Origin: JBCBSS01 sp039819065
GTDB lineage: Bacteria > Bacteroidota > Bacteroidia > Cytophagales > Cyclobacteriaceae
DNA: 42,026 bases
NCBI GenBank assembly: GCA_039819065.1
Contig: JBCBSS010000057.1
Coordinates: 1 to 42,026, forward strand
Reading direction: 5' to 3'
Shown in pieces: positions 15,701-24,974 of this stretch (its first letter is position 1; each line of letters begins with the position of its first letter). Position numbers and translations under genes: made by a program. The notes under the pieces were generated by a model. It did not search any database. It was not told where the DNA came from and saw nothing but the letters and a program-made list of their open reading frames with translations.

Positions 15701-16594
15701 TTATGGGTTTTGCTGAATGAAATTGACTATGATTTTGGCGAACTCCTCGCCTTTGTCCTCCTGGAGAAAATGACCACCTGCTTCGATAATGGTGTGTGCT
15801 TGTCCTTTGGTACCTGGAATGAGCTTTTGAAATAGATCATCATTACCTCGCATGATGGGGTCAGAATCACTAAATGCAGTTAAGAATGGCTTGTCCCATT
15901 TTTTCAAAGCTTGCCATGCCTTTCGGTTGGGTTCGGCTGCGGGGTCATCAGGTGTAACGGGAACTAACATCGGGAACTTACGTACGGCGGCCTTGTAGCT
16001 TTCATCAGGGAAGGGAGCGTTGTATGCGGCGATTACCTCTTTACTTATCTCAGATACAGTAGCTTTATCAATCACTACACCAACTGGAAACTCCGGCACG
16101 TTTTGCGAAAAATCCTTCCACTTTTGAAAGGCCTCATTGGCAGGCACGTCGCCAGTGGGAAGCATGGTATTCGCTGTAACGATTCTTTTAACGCGACCTT
16201 CATTCTCAGCCGCAAATCTTAACCCGAGTAAACCTCCCCAATCCTGACAGATTAAGGTCAGGTTTTCAAGGTTTAGCGCTTCTACAAAACCCTTCAACCA
16301 ATCCATATGGCTCTGGTAGGTATAGGCACCCTGATCATCTGGTTTATCAGATTTGCCAAAGCCGATAAGGTCTGGAGCAATGACCGTATAACCTGCATTG
16401 GCCACAATGGGTATCATCTTCCGATACAAGAAAGACCAAGAAGGCTCACCATGGAGCATCAGCACTATCTCTTCAGGGTTATTCCCCTCTTTAACATAGT
16501 GCATTCTCATACCATCGACTTCTACATAGTGGGGTTCGAATGGATAATCAGGTAATTGAGCAAACCGCTCTTCCGGGGTTCTTAGTACTTTCAT
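15701..16594 (-). CDS. Haloalkane dehalogenase (HLD-I-like)
   Basis: A 297-residue alpha/beta hydrolase with the full haloalkane dehalogenase pattern. The oxyanion/halide segment MLHGEPSWSF is at 46-55, the nucleophile Asp118 followed by Trp119 is in ICQDWGG, the likely acid is Asp245 in FSDSDPIM, and the base is His275 in AGGHFLQED. Asp-Trp at the elbow and an acid after strand beta-7 fit subfamily HLD-I (DhlA-like), which cleaves carbon-halogen bonds to alcohol plus halide. Trp159 could be the second halide ligand. Epoxide hydrolases share the fold but usually have two lid tyrosines, which I do not see clearly. It is co-transcribed with the enoyl-CoA hydratase. Confidence 0.82.
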   Translation of the reverse strand: MKVLRTPEERFAQLPDYPFEPHYVEVDGMRMHYVKEGNNPEEIVLMLHGEPSWSFLYRKMIPIVANAGYTVIAPDLIGFGKSDKPDDQGAYTYQSHMDWLKGFVEALNLENLTLICQDWGGLLGLRFAAENEGRVKRIVTANTMLPTGDVPANEAFQKWKDFSQNVPEFPVGVVIDKATVSEISKEVIAAYNAPFPDESYKAAVRKFPMLVPVTPDDPAAEPNRKAWQALKKWDKPFLTAFSDSDPIMRGNDDLFQKLIPGTKGQAHTIIEAGGHFLQEDKGEEFAKIIVNFIQQNP

Positions 16595-16642
16595 GATGGT
16601 GTCGTTATAATTAGTGCTGCTTTATATTCTTTAGGTATTGCC

Positions 16643-16689
16643 CCTGTTGTGCGCCTGCCTGCCTATATTGGCAGGTTTTCACCAACAGG
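16643..16689. repeat. Nested inverted repeat between dehalogenase and reductase genes
   Basis: An outer pair, CCTGTTG (16643-16649) with CAACAGG (16683-16689), encloses an inner hairpin CCTGCC (16658-16663) with GGCAGG (16670-16675). It lies downstream of the minus-strand reductase and upstream of the dehalogenase. With no T-run on either strand, an attenuator, processing site or operator is as likely as a terminator. Confidence 0.55.
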
Positions 16690-16711
16690 TAAGACACTTG
16701 GAAAATTAGTG

Positions 16712-17689
16712 TCAAAGACTGAGATCTAGAATGACTTTACCTGTTCTACCGGGAGAGTCAGCGTGTTCTACCGCTTTGACCACTTCATCTAAACCGTACT
16801 TGGCTTCTATCTTGGTTTTAAGTTGTTCGGTAGCCAACATGCCCAGTACCGCCTTAGTCACTTCAATTTTCTCTTCTTTATTCAACGAAGTCATCCAGGT
16901 GGTAAGCCAGAATCCCTTCACGGTTAAGTCTTTGAAAATCATAATACCACTATTCAAAGGTATTGGCCTTAAGCTAAGCAAACCAAACACCAACATGGTA
17001 CCACCTTGGGTCAGGCAGTCCAAAGCCTTAGCTCCCAGGGTACCTCCAACCGCATCAAAAATATAATCAACACCTCTGCGCTCGGTATGCTCCTTTACTG
17101 CTTTTTGCAAGTCTTCCGCCTCGGTGTTGACCACTACGGTTGCGCCTAAAGCTTTAAGGTCTTCTACCTGATCATCCCTGCGAACTGTACAAAGCGTATT
17201 AATCCCTTTCTGTTTGCAAAGCTGAATCACGAACTGTCCAAAAGCAGATCCACCGGCTGTAAGCATTAACCACTGTCCAGCTTCTAACCCGGATTCTTTC
17301 AGCATACCGTATGCTGTGTAAGGATTTACAAAGGCTTGGCAGGCAATTTCATCGCTCATGCCTTCCGGAGTAGGTATAATGGTCTTAGCTGGCACAATCA
17401 CATACTCCTGCCAAACGCCTATGGCTGTGAATATCACTCTCATACCGACTGGAAGTTCTACACCTTCACCGCATTTGTCTATGCTACCAGCGGCTTCAAA
17501 ACCTCCTACAGCCGGTAATTCTGGCCTAATGCCATAGAGCCCCTGCACAAACATTACGTCGGATGGATTTATGTTACAAGTAGCCACTTTAACTCTTACT
17601 TCCCCCGGGCCGGGTTCCGGAGTAGCTACATCCTTTACTTTCAATATATCTTTTGGTAATCCTAATGCTTCGAATTGTACGCTTTTCAT
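16712..17689 (-). CDS. MDR-family NADPH-dependent enoyl/quinone reductase
   Basis: A 325-residue medium-chain dehydrogenase/reductase without the zinc-binding cysteines of alcohol dehydrogenases. The N-terminal GroES-like domain has EPGPGEVRVKVATCNINPSD and GGFEAAGSI. The Rossmann part has LTAGGSAFGQFVIQLCKQKG (about 143-162), then an arginine pair (TVRRDD) suiting the NADPH phosphate. The sequence resembles mitochondrial-type 2-enoyl thioester reductases (MECR) and quinone oxidoreductases. Its place upstream of an enoyl-CoA hydratase and a dehalogenase on one strand suggests acyl-CoA chemistry, but the 117-bp gap with an inverted repeat leaves co-transcription open. Confidence 0.82.
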   Translation of the reverse strand: MKSVQFEALGLPKDILKVKDVATPEPGPGEVRVKVATCNINPSDVMFVQGLYGIRPELPAVGGFEAAGSIDKCGEGVELPVGMRVIFTAIGVWQEYVIVPAKTIIPTPEGMSDEIACQAFVNPYTAYGMLKESGLEAGQWLMLTAGGSAFGQFVIQLCKQKGINTLCTVRRDDQVEDLKALGATVVVNTEAEDLQKAVKEHTERRGVDYIFDAVGGTLGAKALDCLTQGGTMLVFGLLSLRPIPLNSGIMIFKDLTVKGFWLTTWMTSLNKEEKIEVTKAVLGMLATEQLKTKIEAKYGLDEVVKAVEHADSPGRTGKVILDLSL

Positions 17690-17800
17690 TTGTCAGTGCT
17701 TTTTCTATGCTCAAATTTTGGTTCTAGGCCGCGACTAAAAACAAAGGTTTTGGCCAATACAACAAGTATAAAAAGGTCTGGGCAGAATCCAAGAGTGATT

Positions 17801-17833
17801 GTTTAATATAAGTCTGACTTAATTATATTAAAC
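17801..17833. repeat. 11-bp perfect inverted repeat upstream of the secreted-protein gene
   Basis: GTTTAATATAA (17801-17811) and its exact complement TTATATTAAAC (17823-17833) are separated by 11 bp, centred about 86 bp before the ATG at 17903. It sits in a region between divergent genes, so an operator or promoter-associated element is possible; an AT-rich chance palindrome is the alternative. Confidence 0.4.
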
Positions 17834-17902
17834 TGGCAATTAACACGTTATTCTTTTATCTATAGACCACATTTTTTATATTTCTTGCTAACAACCAACA
17901 TC

Positions 17903-19360
17903 ATGAATGCAATCAAGAGATCACTAATAGTTGTAGTTATACTACTCTCATCTTGCCTTTTTCATCAAACTGTCCAGGCAACGCACTTAAGAGCGGCTTT
18001 TATCAAAGTACAACAGATTTCTTTCAGGACGGTGAGAATAACCGTCGAAGGGTATTCCGGTACTGGTTCCGCAGTAAGGTTCGGCGAAGGTTTGTTGGAT
18101 TTTGGGGATGGCAGTGAACCGTTCATGTTACCGGCTTTAGAGTACAATGTGCATACGACATTCATAGGAGGAGCCACAACTACCGAGCCTATTGAATATA
18201 ACTTTTCACCAGAAGCGGCTGTGGTGAGATTCACTTTAGAACATACCTACGCATCCTCAGGTCAGTATCTTGTTAGTTATGATGAGACAGGCAGGAACGA
18301 AGGGATCATTAATATTGATGACTCTGGCAATACTGCTTTTTATATGGAGACTCAATTCATTTTGCGTAATGACAGCCGATTCTACCATACACCGCAGCCA
18401 TTAGCGCCTCAATACTTTTTCTTTCCTACGGTGGAACAGCAATCATCCATAGCCTACAACTTAGGAGCCTATGACCCTAGTGATTATAAACTGCGCTACG
18501 AGTTGGTACCAAATAAGCAGGATAGAGAAACCGAGGTGCTAAATTTTCAGTTGCCAGAGAGCGTAGCACTGAATCGATTGAATGGACTCTTCACTTGGGA
18601 TGGGGTCTTTTTAGGTTTGATATCACCAGGAGAGTATATCTATGCCGTCCGTATCAATCAGTTCGATGGTGATATACAAATGGGATACATGACTATGGAT
18701 ATCCAGATAATCGTTGAGGATGGAGATCGCATACTTGCGCTAAGAGATGACCAGGAACTCAATGAAGATAATCGGATCGTGGTACTTCCAGGAGAGCAAC
18801 ATCAGATACAGGTCACCCTTGAAGGGGATGATTTTATCGAAGATACGCTAATGATCTCGGGTGAGCTGGTGGGAAGTGAAAACCTGGAATGGTCAACAAC
18901 TGAAACGTTCAAGGGTAGGGTAGGAACGATTGTTTTAAAACCTACTGCAGATATCCTCCGTGATAACCCATACTTAATCTCCGTGCGCGCTTTTGTGAAT
19001 GCTCCAAGTCAAAGCACCGGCACACAACGTTTACTTAGAGACATCAATTATTTGGTATATACGCGAGATATTGAAGATGTAGATCCTGACCCCGGAATAA
19101 TTACTTCCCTACCAGGTAGCGATGAGTCTGACCTTTTAGTTTACCCTAACCCTACGACACGGTTTCTCAATGTCGAGGGCATTTCCTCCGATCTTCAAAG
19201 CCTTGTTTTGTATGACTTAAGGGGAGAGGTTATAGAACAGATCAGGCTTTCTGGCCAAAATAGAATTGACCTTACTCTTTTTGAATCAGGTGTGTATTTC
19301 TATTCACTGCTTGATGCTGACCGTGAGGTCAAAAAAGGCAAGATCATACTATCCAAATAA
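17903..19360 (+). CDS. Secreted protein with type IX secretion sorting domain
   Basis: A 485-residue exported protein. The signal peptide runs from MNAIKRSLIVVVILLSSCLF to about ATHLRA; ATG 17903 was chosen over an in-frame TTG six codons earlier. The N-terminal third has a PKD-like pattern (LLDFGDGSEP, then HTYASSGQYLVSYDE), and the middle is beta-rich without recognised catalytic motifs. The last 80 residues are a type A sorting domain: LLVYPNPTTRFLNVEG, LVLYDLRGEVI, SGVYFYSLLDADREVKKGKI. Such domains direct transport through the type IX system, a Bacteroidota hallmark, and surface attachment or release. Its 3' end overlaps the convergent radA by 12 bp. Confidence 0.88.
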   Translation: MNAIKRSLIVVVILLSSCLFHQTVQATHLRAAFIKVQQISFRTVRITVEGYSGTGSAVRFGEGLLDFGDGSEPFMLPALEYNVHTTFIGGATTTEPIEYNFSPEAAVVRFTLEHTYASSGQYLVSYDETGRNEGIINIDDSGNTAFYMETQFILRNDSRFYHTPQPLAPQYFFFPTVEQQSSIAYNLGAYDPSDYKLRYELVPNKQDRETEVLNFQLPESVALNRLNGLFTWDGVFLGLISPGEYIYAVRINQFDGDIQMGYMTMDIQIIVEDGDRILALRDDQELNEDNRIVVLPGEQHQIQVTLEGDDFIEDTLMISGELVGSENLEWSTTETFKGRVGTIVLKPTADILRDNPYLISVRAFVNAPSQSTGTQRLLRDINYLVYTRDIEDVDPDPGIITSLPGSDESDLLVYPNPTTRFLNVEGISSDLQSLVLYDLRGEVIEQIRLSGQNRIDLTLFESGVYFYSLLDADREVKKGKIILSK

Positions 19361-20725
19361 GTCACCAAATACATCACGAAGCCTGCTAAATGGCTTGATC
19401 ACAATTTTATACTTCGAGGCATCGAAGCCTTTTTGACTCAGTTTGGAAACATAGATTTCTTCGAACCCAAGCTTTTCTGCTTCGGAGATGCGATTTTCAA
19501 TTCTATTCACTGCACGCAGTTCTCCACCTAGCCCGACTTCTGCGGCAAAGCATGCTTTACTGCTGATGGAGATTTCTTCCAGAGAGGATACGACTGAGGC
19601 ACAAACGGCAAGGTCGATGGCTGGGTCTTCTACCCGTATTCCCCCAGCTACATTGAGGAACACATCGTTAACGCCTAACCTAAAGCCACACCGTTTTTCT
19701 AGTACTGCCAGTAGCATGTTCAAACGCTTCGCATCGAATCCTGTGGAGCTGCGCTGAGGAGTACCATAAGCGGCTGGGCTCACCAAGGATTGAATTTCGA
19801 TCAACAAAGGACGGTTGCCTTCCATGGTGCCACCAATAGCCACACCGCTGAAGTCACCCTCTCGCTGCGAAATAAGAATCTCCGATGGATTGGCCACTTC
19901 CCTAAGTCCGGTGCCAAGCATTTCATAGATACCTAATTCACTGGTGGAACCAAATCGATTTTTCGTGGTGCGTAGAATGCGATAGGTATGGTGCATATCA
20001 CCCTCAAACTGCAATACCGTATCCACCATATGCTCCAATACCTTCGGGCCTGCTATAGCGCCATCCTTAGTAATATGGCCGATGAGGAAGACAGGAGTGT
20101 TGGTTTCCTTGGCAAACTTCATGAATTCAGCTGAGCACTGCTTGACTTGTGAAACACTACCGGCTGCAGATTCTACCTGGTCAGAATGCAATGTTTGTAC
20201 TGAATCAATGATGACCACCTCAGGTGATATTGATTCTATCTGTGTGAATATATTTTGAGTAGAAGTTTCTGTCAATATAAAGCAATTGTCGGCGTGAATA
20301 TTGAGCCTGGAAGCTCTCATTTTGATTTGTTGCTCGCTCTCTTCACCGGAGACATACAATACCTTCTTGTTTTTCAAACCAAGGCTGATCTGCAACATCA
20401 ACGTTGATTTGCCTATGCCAGGCTCCCCTCCAATCAGTACCAAGGAACCTACTACAATGCCTCCTCCCAAAACCCGGTTGAGTTCTTTGTCTGGAGCCAG
20501 TATCCTTTCTTCGCTTGAACCATCTATCTCCTTGAGTGTCTTGGCCTTAGTAACTTTTCGAGCGCCGGGGCTTTCAGAGCGCCATTCTGCCTTGTTTTTA
20601 CTTTCCTTTTGAACCTTCTCTTCTACGAAAGTATTCCACTCGCCGCATGAAGGGCACTTGCCCAGCCATTTGGCAGATTCATACCCGCAATTTTGACAGA
20701 AATAAGTGGTCTTCGCTTTGGCCAA
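19349..20725 (-). CDS. radA: DNA repair protein RadA
   Basis: A 458-residue RadA (Sms), the bacterial RecA-like helicase that promotes branch migration in recombination. The N-terminal zinc finger has CQNCG at 10-14 and CPSCGEW further on. The Walker A is GGEPGIGKST, the RadA-specific motif is KNRFGSTSE, and the C-terminal Lon-protease-like domain carries GGIRVEDPAIDLAVCASV. Length is normal. The likely start is a TTG at 20725, since the zinc finger begins nine residues later and the translation MAKAKTTYFC matches RadA N-termini; no suitable ATG precedes it. It converges with and overlaps the secreted-protein gene by 12 bp, with no space for a terminator between them. Confidence 0.96.
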   Translation of the reverse strand: MAKAKTTYFCQNCGYESAKWLGKCPSCGEWNTFVEEKVQKESKNKAEWRSESPGARKVTKAKTLKEIDGSSEERILAPDKELNRVLGGGIVVGSLVLIGGEPGIGKSTLMLQISLGLKNKKVLYVSGEESEQQIKMRASRLNIHADNCFILTETSTQNIFTQIESISPEVVIIDSVQTLHSDQVESAAGSVSQVKQCSAEFMKFAKETNTPVFLIGHITKDGAIAGPKVLEHMVDTVLQFEGDMHHTYRILRTTKNRFGSTSELGIYEMLGTGLREVANPSEILISQREGDFSGVAIGGTMEGNRPLLIEIQSLVSPAAYGTPQRSSTGFDAKRLNMLLAVLEKRCGFRLGVNDVFLNVAGGIRVEDPAIDLAVCASVVSSLEEISISSKACFAAEVGLGGELRAVNRIENRISEAEKLGFEEIYVSKLSQKGFDASKYKIVIKPFSRLRDVFGDLFG

Positions 20726-20877
20726 AGGATCAGTAATTTAAGTTGGAGAAGAAACACAAAAAAAGCCATTATCACCCAAATGGGGGAAGATTTTACAGAA
20801 AAATTTTGGATGTCTAAAGTAGGCTTATAAATTAGCGATATTCTCTTTTTAATAATAACAACCTAAACAATCCAACA

Positions 20878-22911
20878 ATGAAGAATCAATTGGCTTTAGT
20901 CGCCGTAATGGCGCTTTCAATGCTATCAATTAATGTGCTTGCCCAACAGGCACCTGAAAAGTTTGGTAAAATAGGCACGGCCGATCTCAATTTGGCCAAA
21001 TATGAGAAAGACACCGCCGCCAGTGCAGTGGTTCTGTTTGATTACGGTAAATCGTATATGACGTATGGTGCAGACCAGTTTCAGGTCATATTTGAAAGGC
21101 ATACCCGAGTCAAAGTGTTTAACAAAGAAGGTTACGATTACGCAAATGTTTCAGTTCCCATTTATCACTCCAACAATGGCAAAGAGCTCGTAACCGGCCT
21201 CAAGGGAATCACTTACAACCTCGAGGGTGGTAAGATGGTCAAGAGCAAAATGGACAAATCAGCCGTGTTTGAGGAGGAGATGACTACAAATTGGGATGCT
21301 GTGAAATTCACTTTGCCGAATGTTAAAGAAGGTAGTGTTTTTGAATATACCTATACCATTAAATCTGACTATCTTTTCAATTACAGGGACTGGGAGTTTC
21401 AAACGAGCATACCAGTGAAATGGAGTGAGTACAATGCGTCTTTCATTGAGTACTACCAATACCAACCCTTCATGCAGGGGTATATACCGGTTACAGTTTC
21501 TGATACTAAGTCTGGCACTCAACAATTTACAGTGACGACCTCTTCAAACCTTACAGCCGGACTTAATTCAGGTAGAACCTCAGGGTCTACCGACAGATAC
21601 ACCGCTCAGACTACTGACCATAGATGGGCCATCGAGCATGTACCAGCTTTCAAAAAGGAACCGTACATGACCTCAGCCAACAACTACATTTCCAGGATAG
21701 AGTTCGAAATGAAAGGCATAAATTTCCCAGGACAACCCTATAGACCTATTATGAACAACTGGAATACCTTGAACAAGGAATTTCTGGATGATGCTAATTT
21801 TGGTCAGCCCTTTTTGAAGTCTAACTTCTTACAAAAAGAAGTGGATCCGCTAATAGCAGGTATTGATTCACCTGAGGAGAAGATGAAAAAAGTCTTCGAG
21901 TTTGTCAGACGCAATGTGGCATGGAACGGCCAATATAGGGTCTACCTTAAAAACGGTCTGCGTAAGGTGCTTGATGAGAAAAAGGGGAGTTCAGCTGATG
22001 TCAACCTCCTGTTAACAGCCATGTTGAGAAAGGCAGGCTTAAATGCTGAACCAATCCTGATAAGTACAAGAAATAATGGTTTTGTAAGACAGTCTTTCCC
22101 AATTTCTACTCAGTTCAACTATGTAGCTACCGCAGTCAAACTCGATAATAGAATCGTAACCTTGGATGCCACTGATAAGCTACTGCCCATGGGCATTTTG
22201 CCGGAAAGGTGTTTGAATGGAACTGGATGGATTGTTTCACAGAATAATCCACAATGGATAGACCTTACTAACCGAGGCAACTCTTCAACACAAGTGGTCG
22301 CTAATTTCAAACTGGATGCAGAGGGTAATATGACGGGCAATGTCGAGTTGCGGAAGCAAGGTTATGCGGCCAAGTCATTTAGAAAGTCATACCTGGAAAA
22401 GGGGGAAGAGGAATATGTCAAGTCTAAATATTCAAGTGAAGAATGGGAGCTTAGCAATGTCGCTTTCGAAAATGTAAAAGAGCCCAATGCTCCTGTAAAG
22501 GAGAAGTTAGAATTAGCTATTTCATCCGAAGCAGAAGCGCTTGGAGACATGATCTATCTTAACCCTATGATTGTAGGCAGGATAGAAAACAACCCTTTCA
22601 AACTCGAAAATAGAATTTACCCCGTGGATTTTGACGGGCCTACCAAGCAAATGCATGTAATTAACCTGCAAATACCAGAGGGTTACCAGGTCGATGAAGC
22701 ACCGGAGAACAAAGCGATAGCGCTACCGAATAACTCAGCCAAATTTGTTTACAATATTTCAGTAAGAGGAAATCAGATCAATTTGGTCTGTCAAATGTTA
22801 ATCAACAAGAGCACATTTACTTCTGAGGAGTATCCTTATCTGAAGGAGTTTTATGATCAAATTGTAGCCAAAGAAGCTGAGCAGATTGTTTTGAAAAAAG
22901 TGAAAAACTAG
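20878..22911 (+). CDS. DUF3857/transglutaminase-like exported protein, catalytic residues lost
   Basis: A 677-residue periplasmic protein: signal peptide (1-22, ending NVLAQ), a DUF3857 beta domain (about 50-250), a transglutaminase-like domain (about 300-440) and a C-terminal beta domain. Where active transglutaminases have Gly-Asp-Cys, this protein reads KGSSADVNLLLTAML with Ala373 at the cysteine position. The histidine position is Tyr415 (QFNYVATAV). The Asp in TLDATDK remains. It is therefore probably not a Cys-His-Asp enzyme, a state I believe recurs in this Bacteroidota subfamily. It sits 1 bp before a paralogue that retains the triad, so the two may work together in the envelope. Confidence 0.82.
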   Translation: MKNQLALVAVMALSMLSINVLAQQAPEKFGKIGTADLNLAKYEKDTAASAVVLFDYGKSYMTYGADQFQVIFERHTRVKVFNKEGYDYANVSVPIYHSNNGKELVTGLKGITYNLEGGKMVKSKMDKSAVFEEEMTTNWDAVKFTLPNVKEGSVFEYTYTIKSDYLFNYRDWEFQTSIPVKWSEYNASFIEYYQYQPFMQGYIPVTVSDTKSGTQQFTVTTSSNLTAGLNSGRTSGSTDRYTAQTTDHRWAIEHVPAFKKEPYMTSANNYISRIEFEMKGINFPGQPYRPIMNNWNTLNKEFLDDANFGQPFLKSNFLQKEVDPLIAGIDSPEEKMKKVFEFVRRNVAWNGQYRVYLKNGLRKVLDEKKGSSADVNLLLTAMLRKAGLNAEPILISTRNNGFVRQSFPISTQFNYVATAVKLDNRIVTLDATDKLLPMGILPERCLNGTGWIVSQNNPQWIDLTNRGNSSTQVVANFKLDAEGNMTGNVELRKQGYAAKSFRKSYLEKGEEEYVKSKYSSEEWELSNVAFENVKEPNAPVKEKLELAISSEAEALGDMIYLNPMIVGRIENNPFKLENRIYPVDFDGPTKQMHVINLQIPEGYQVDEAPENKAIALPNNSAKFVYNISVRGNQINLVCQMLINKSTFTSEEYPYLKEFYDQIVAKEAEQIVLKKVKN

Positions 22912-22912
22912 A

Positions 22913-24835
22913 ATGGGCAGTATAAGAAATGTGATGTTGACAGGCCTTTTATGTAGCCTTCTTTTGGGGCTTGCACATGCAGGTGAAAAATCATACCCTG
23001 TTTCGGCAATACCCTCTTCACTAAGGGATAATGCCAATGCGGTTATACGGCATGATGAGGGCCTTTTTGAAGTAAAAGCCATAGACAAAGCGAAACGCAA
23101 GGTTAAGATGGTAGTAACGGTCTTCAATAAGCAGGGAAGTGATTTTGCCTTGTTGAATGTAGGTTACGATAAACTGTCAAAAATCAATTACATCAAGGGC
23201 ATTGTATATGATCAGTATGGCAATGAGATCAAGTCAGCCAAGAAAAGCGACATTGGTGACGTGAGTAATGTATCGGGTTTTAGCCTTTATGAAGATAATA
23301 GGTTGAAATATCTCGACCTCAGGCAGAAAACATACCCATATACAGTAGAATTCGAGTACGAAGTCGTTTATAAATTCCTTTACTGGATACCGGATTGGTA
23401 TGTCATTCCCGATGAGAATGTATCGGTGGAACACTCTAAATATGTCGTAACCGCTCCTGAAGGTCTGAAACCACGGTTTAGAAATGTGAATTTTGAAGGC
23501 AACTACACAGAAACCGAGTCCGGCGGATTCGTGAAAATGGAATGGGCCTTTGAAAACTACAAGGCCGTAGAATATGAACCATTTAGCAACAGTTGGAGGG
23601 AATTAACACCAATTGTATATCTATCACCTGCCAAATTTGAATATGAAGGCTATAGAGGTGATATGTCTTCATGGGACGGCCTGGCCGAATGGCAGAACCA
23701 GCTTAACGAAGGCCGTGATGAGCTTTCTCCGGAAACCATCGCCAAGGTCAACCAATTAACCGCTGGTCTTGAGACCGATGAGGAAAAAATCAGGGTCATT
23801 TATGAATACCTACAATCCAAAACGCGCTATGTAAGTATTCAGCTTGGGATAGGGGGTTGGCAACCTTTTGAGGCCAAAGTGGTCGACGAAGTAGGTTATG
23901 GAGACTGTAAGGCCTTGTCCTTCTATACACATTCAATGTTGGCTGCGGCTGGGATCAATTCTCACTACACATTAGTTTCTGCCGGGCGAAACCCTCGCCC
24001 GATCATGGAAGACTTTCCTATGAGAAACTTTAACCATGCCATTTTATGCGTACCTAATAAGGGAGATACCATCTGGTTGGAATGTACCAGCCAGACTAAT
24101 CCATTTGGGTACTCAGGGTCTTTCACCGGAGACAGGGATGTATTGCTCATTACCGAAGAGGGAGGTAAAATTGTCCGTACGCCAGTCTATGAGCAGGATG
24201 ATAATACCCAACATAGGGTAGCCGATGTTTACTTATCCAAAGATGGAAATGCGACAGCTGAAGTAAATACTGCGTATAGTGGTCTGCAATATGAAAATGG
24301 GCGGTTAGACGATATGCTTTATGAGGGAAGTGAAGAGCAAAAGAAGTGGCTTTACCGATTTGTTGATATCCCGAGTTTTGAAATAAAAGATTTTGAGTTG
24401 AGCCAAGACAAAGGTAGAATACCAACAGCTCAAGTAGCGCTGAGCTTAAACCTCAAAAGGCTCGCATCAGTTAGCGGGAAAAGGGTATTTCTGTCACCTA
24501 ACCTGATGAATAAAATCTCGTACATTCCACCAGCCGTGGAGGATAGGAAAACCGACGTTGTATTTAGGAATGCATACTACGACTCAGACACAGTAAGGTA
24601 TCACATACCCGAAGGAATACACCCTGAATATGTTCCAGAACCAGTATCCATTACTAGTCAGTTTGGAGAATACAACGCAGAAGTGACCGTTGAGCAGGGA
24701 GTGGTCACCTATATCAGGACATACAAAACCAACAAAGGCATTTTCCCTCCGGAATCCTACAATGAGTATATCGACTTTAAGAAGAAGGTAGTTAAGGCTG
24801 ATAAAGTGAAATTGGTATTCTTGAGCAAAAGCTGA
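22913..24835 (+). CDS. DUF3857/transglutaminase-like exported protein, triad present
   Basis: A 640-residue exported protein with a signal peptide (about 1-23, ending LAHAG), a DUF3857 domain (about 50-240) and a transglutaminase-like domain. Triad residues are visible: Cys332 in YGDCKALSFY, His375 in FNHAILCV and Glu390 in WLECTSQ (the acid is usually Asp or Glu). It follows its degenerate paralogue by one base and is clearly in the same operon. Family members are thought to be periplasmic peptidases or transamidases, with no firm substrate. The gene ends beside a block of 7-bp periodic repeats that begins 4 bp after its stop codon. Confidence 0.84.
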   Translation: MGSIRNVMLTGLLCSLLLGLAHAGEKSYPVSAIPSSLRDNANAVIRHDEGLFEVKAIDKAKRKVKMVVTVFNKQGSDFALLNVGYDKLSKINYIKGIVYDQYGNEIKSAKKSDIGDVSNVSGFSLYEDNRLKYLDLRQKTYPYTVEFEYEVVYKFLYWIPDWYVIPDENVSVEHSKYVVTAPEGLKPRFRNVNFEGNYTETESGGFVKMEWAFENYKAVEYEPFSNSWRELTPIVYLSPAKFEYEGYRGDMSSWDGLAEWQNQLNEGRDELSPETIAKVNQLTAGLETDEEKIRVIYEYLQSKTRYVSIQLGIGGWQPFEAKVVDEVGYGDCKALSFYTHSMLAAAGINSHYTLVSAGRNPRPIMEDFPMRNFNHAILCVPNKGDTIWLECTSQTNPFGYSGSFTGDRDVLLITEEGGKIVRTPVYEQDDNTQHRVADVYLSKDGNATAEVNTAYSGLQYENGRLDDMLYEGSEEQKKWLYRFVDIPSFEIKDFELSQDKGRIPTAQVALSLNLKRLASVSGKRVFLSPNLMNKISYIPPAVEDRKTDVVFRNAYYDSDTVRYHIPEGIHPEYVPEPVSITSQFGEYNAEVTVEQGVVTYIRTYKTNKGIFPPESYNEYIDFKKKVVKADKVKLVFLSKS

Positions 24836-24838
24836 TTG

Positions 24839-24894
24839 TAGTAGATAGTATTTAGTCTTGAGTAGTTGGTAGTAAGTAGATAGTGTTTAGTAGG
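24839..24894 (+). repeat. Degenerate heptad repeat (TAGTNNN) x8
   Basis: Eight consecutive 7-mers keep AGT at positions 2-4: TAGTAGA, TAGTATT, TAGTCTT, GAGTAGT, TGGTAGT (one change), AAGTAGA, TAGTGTT, TAGTAGG. The other positions vary freely. The block begins 4 bp after a stop codon. A related block in opposite orientation lies at 25266-25307 on the far side of the same intergenic region. Confidence 0.65.
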
Positions 24895-24912
24895 TCTATC
24901 AACCGTTCTGGG

Positions 24913-24944
24913 TGTCACTGCGAGGAGGTACGACGCAGCAGTCC
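24913..24944 (+). repeat. Short REP-like palindromic sequence
   Basis: A GC-rich stretch reading CACTGCGAGGAGGTACGACG, then CAGCAGTCC, with ACTGC and GCAGT as outer complementary ends. It resembles short dispersed extragenic elements of the form GTCATTGCGAGGAGG followed by GACGAAGCAATC that I recall from several bacterial genomes. Only one copy is in the window, so the call rests on resemblance. Confidence 0.4.
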
Positions 24945-24974
24945 AGTCCTTGATTGTGAGTTGAGTTCTACAAT

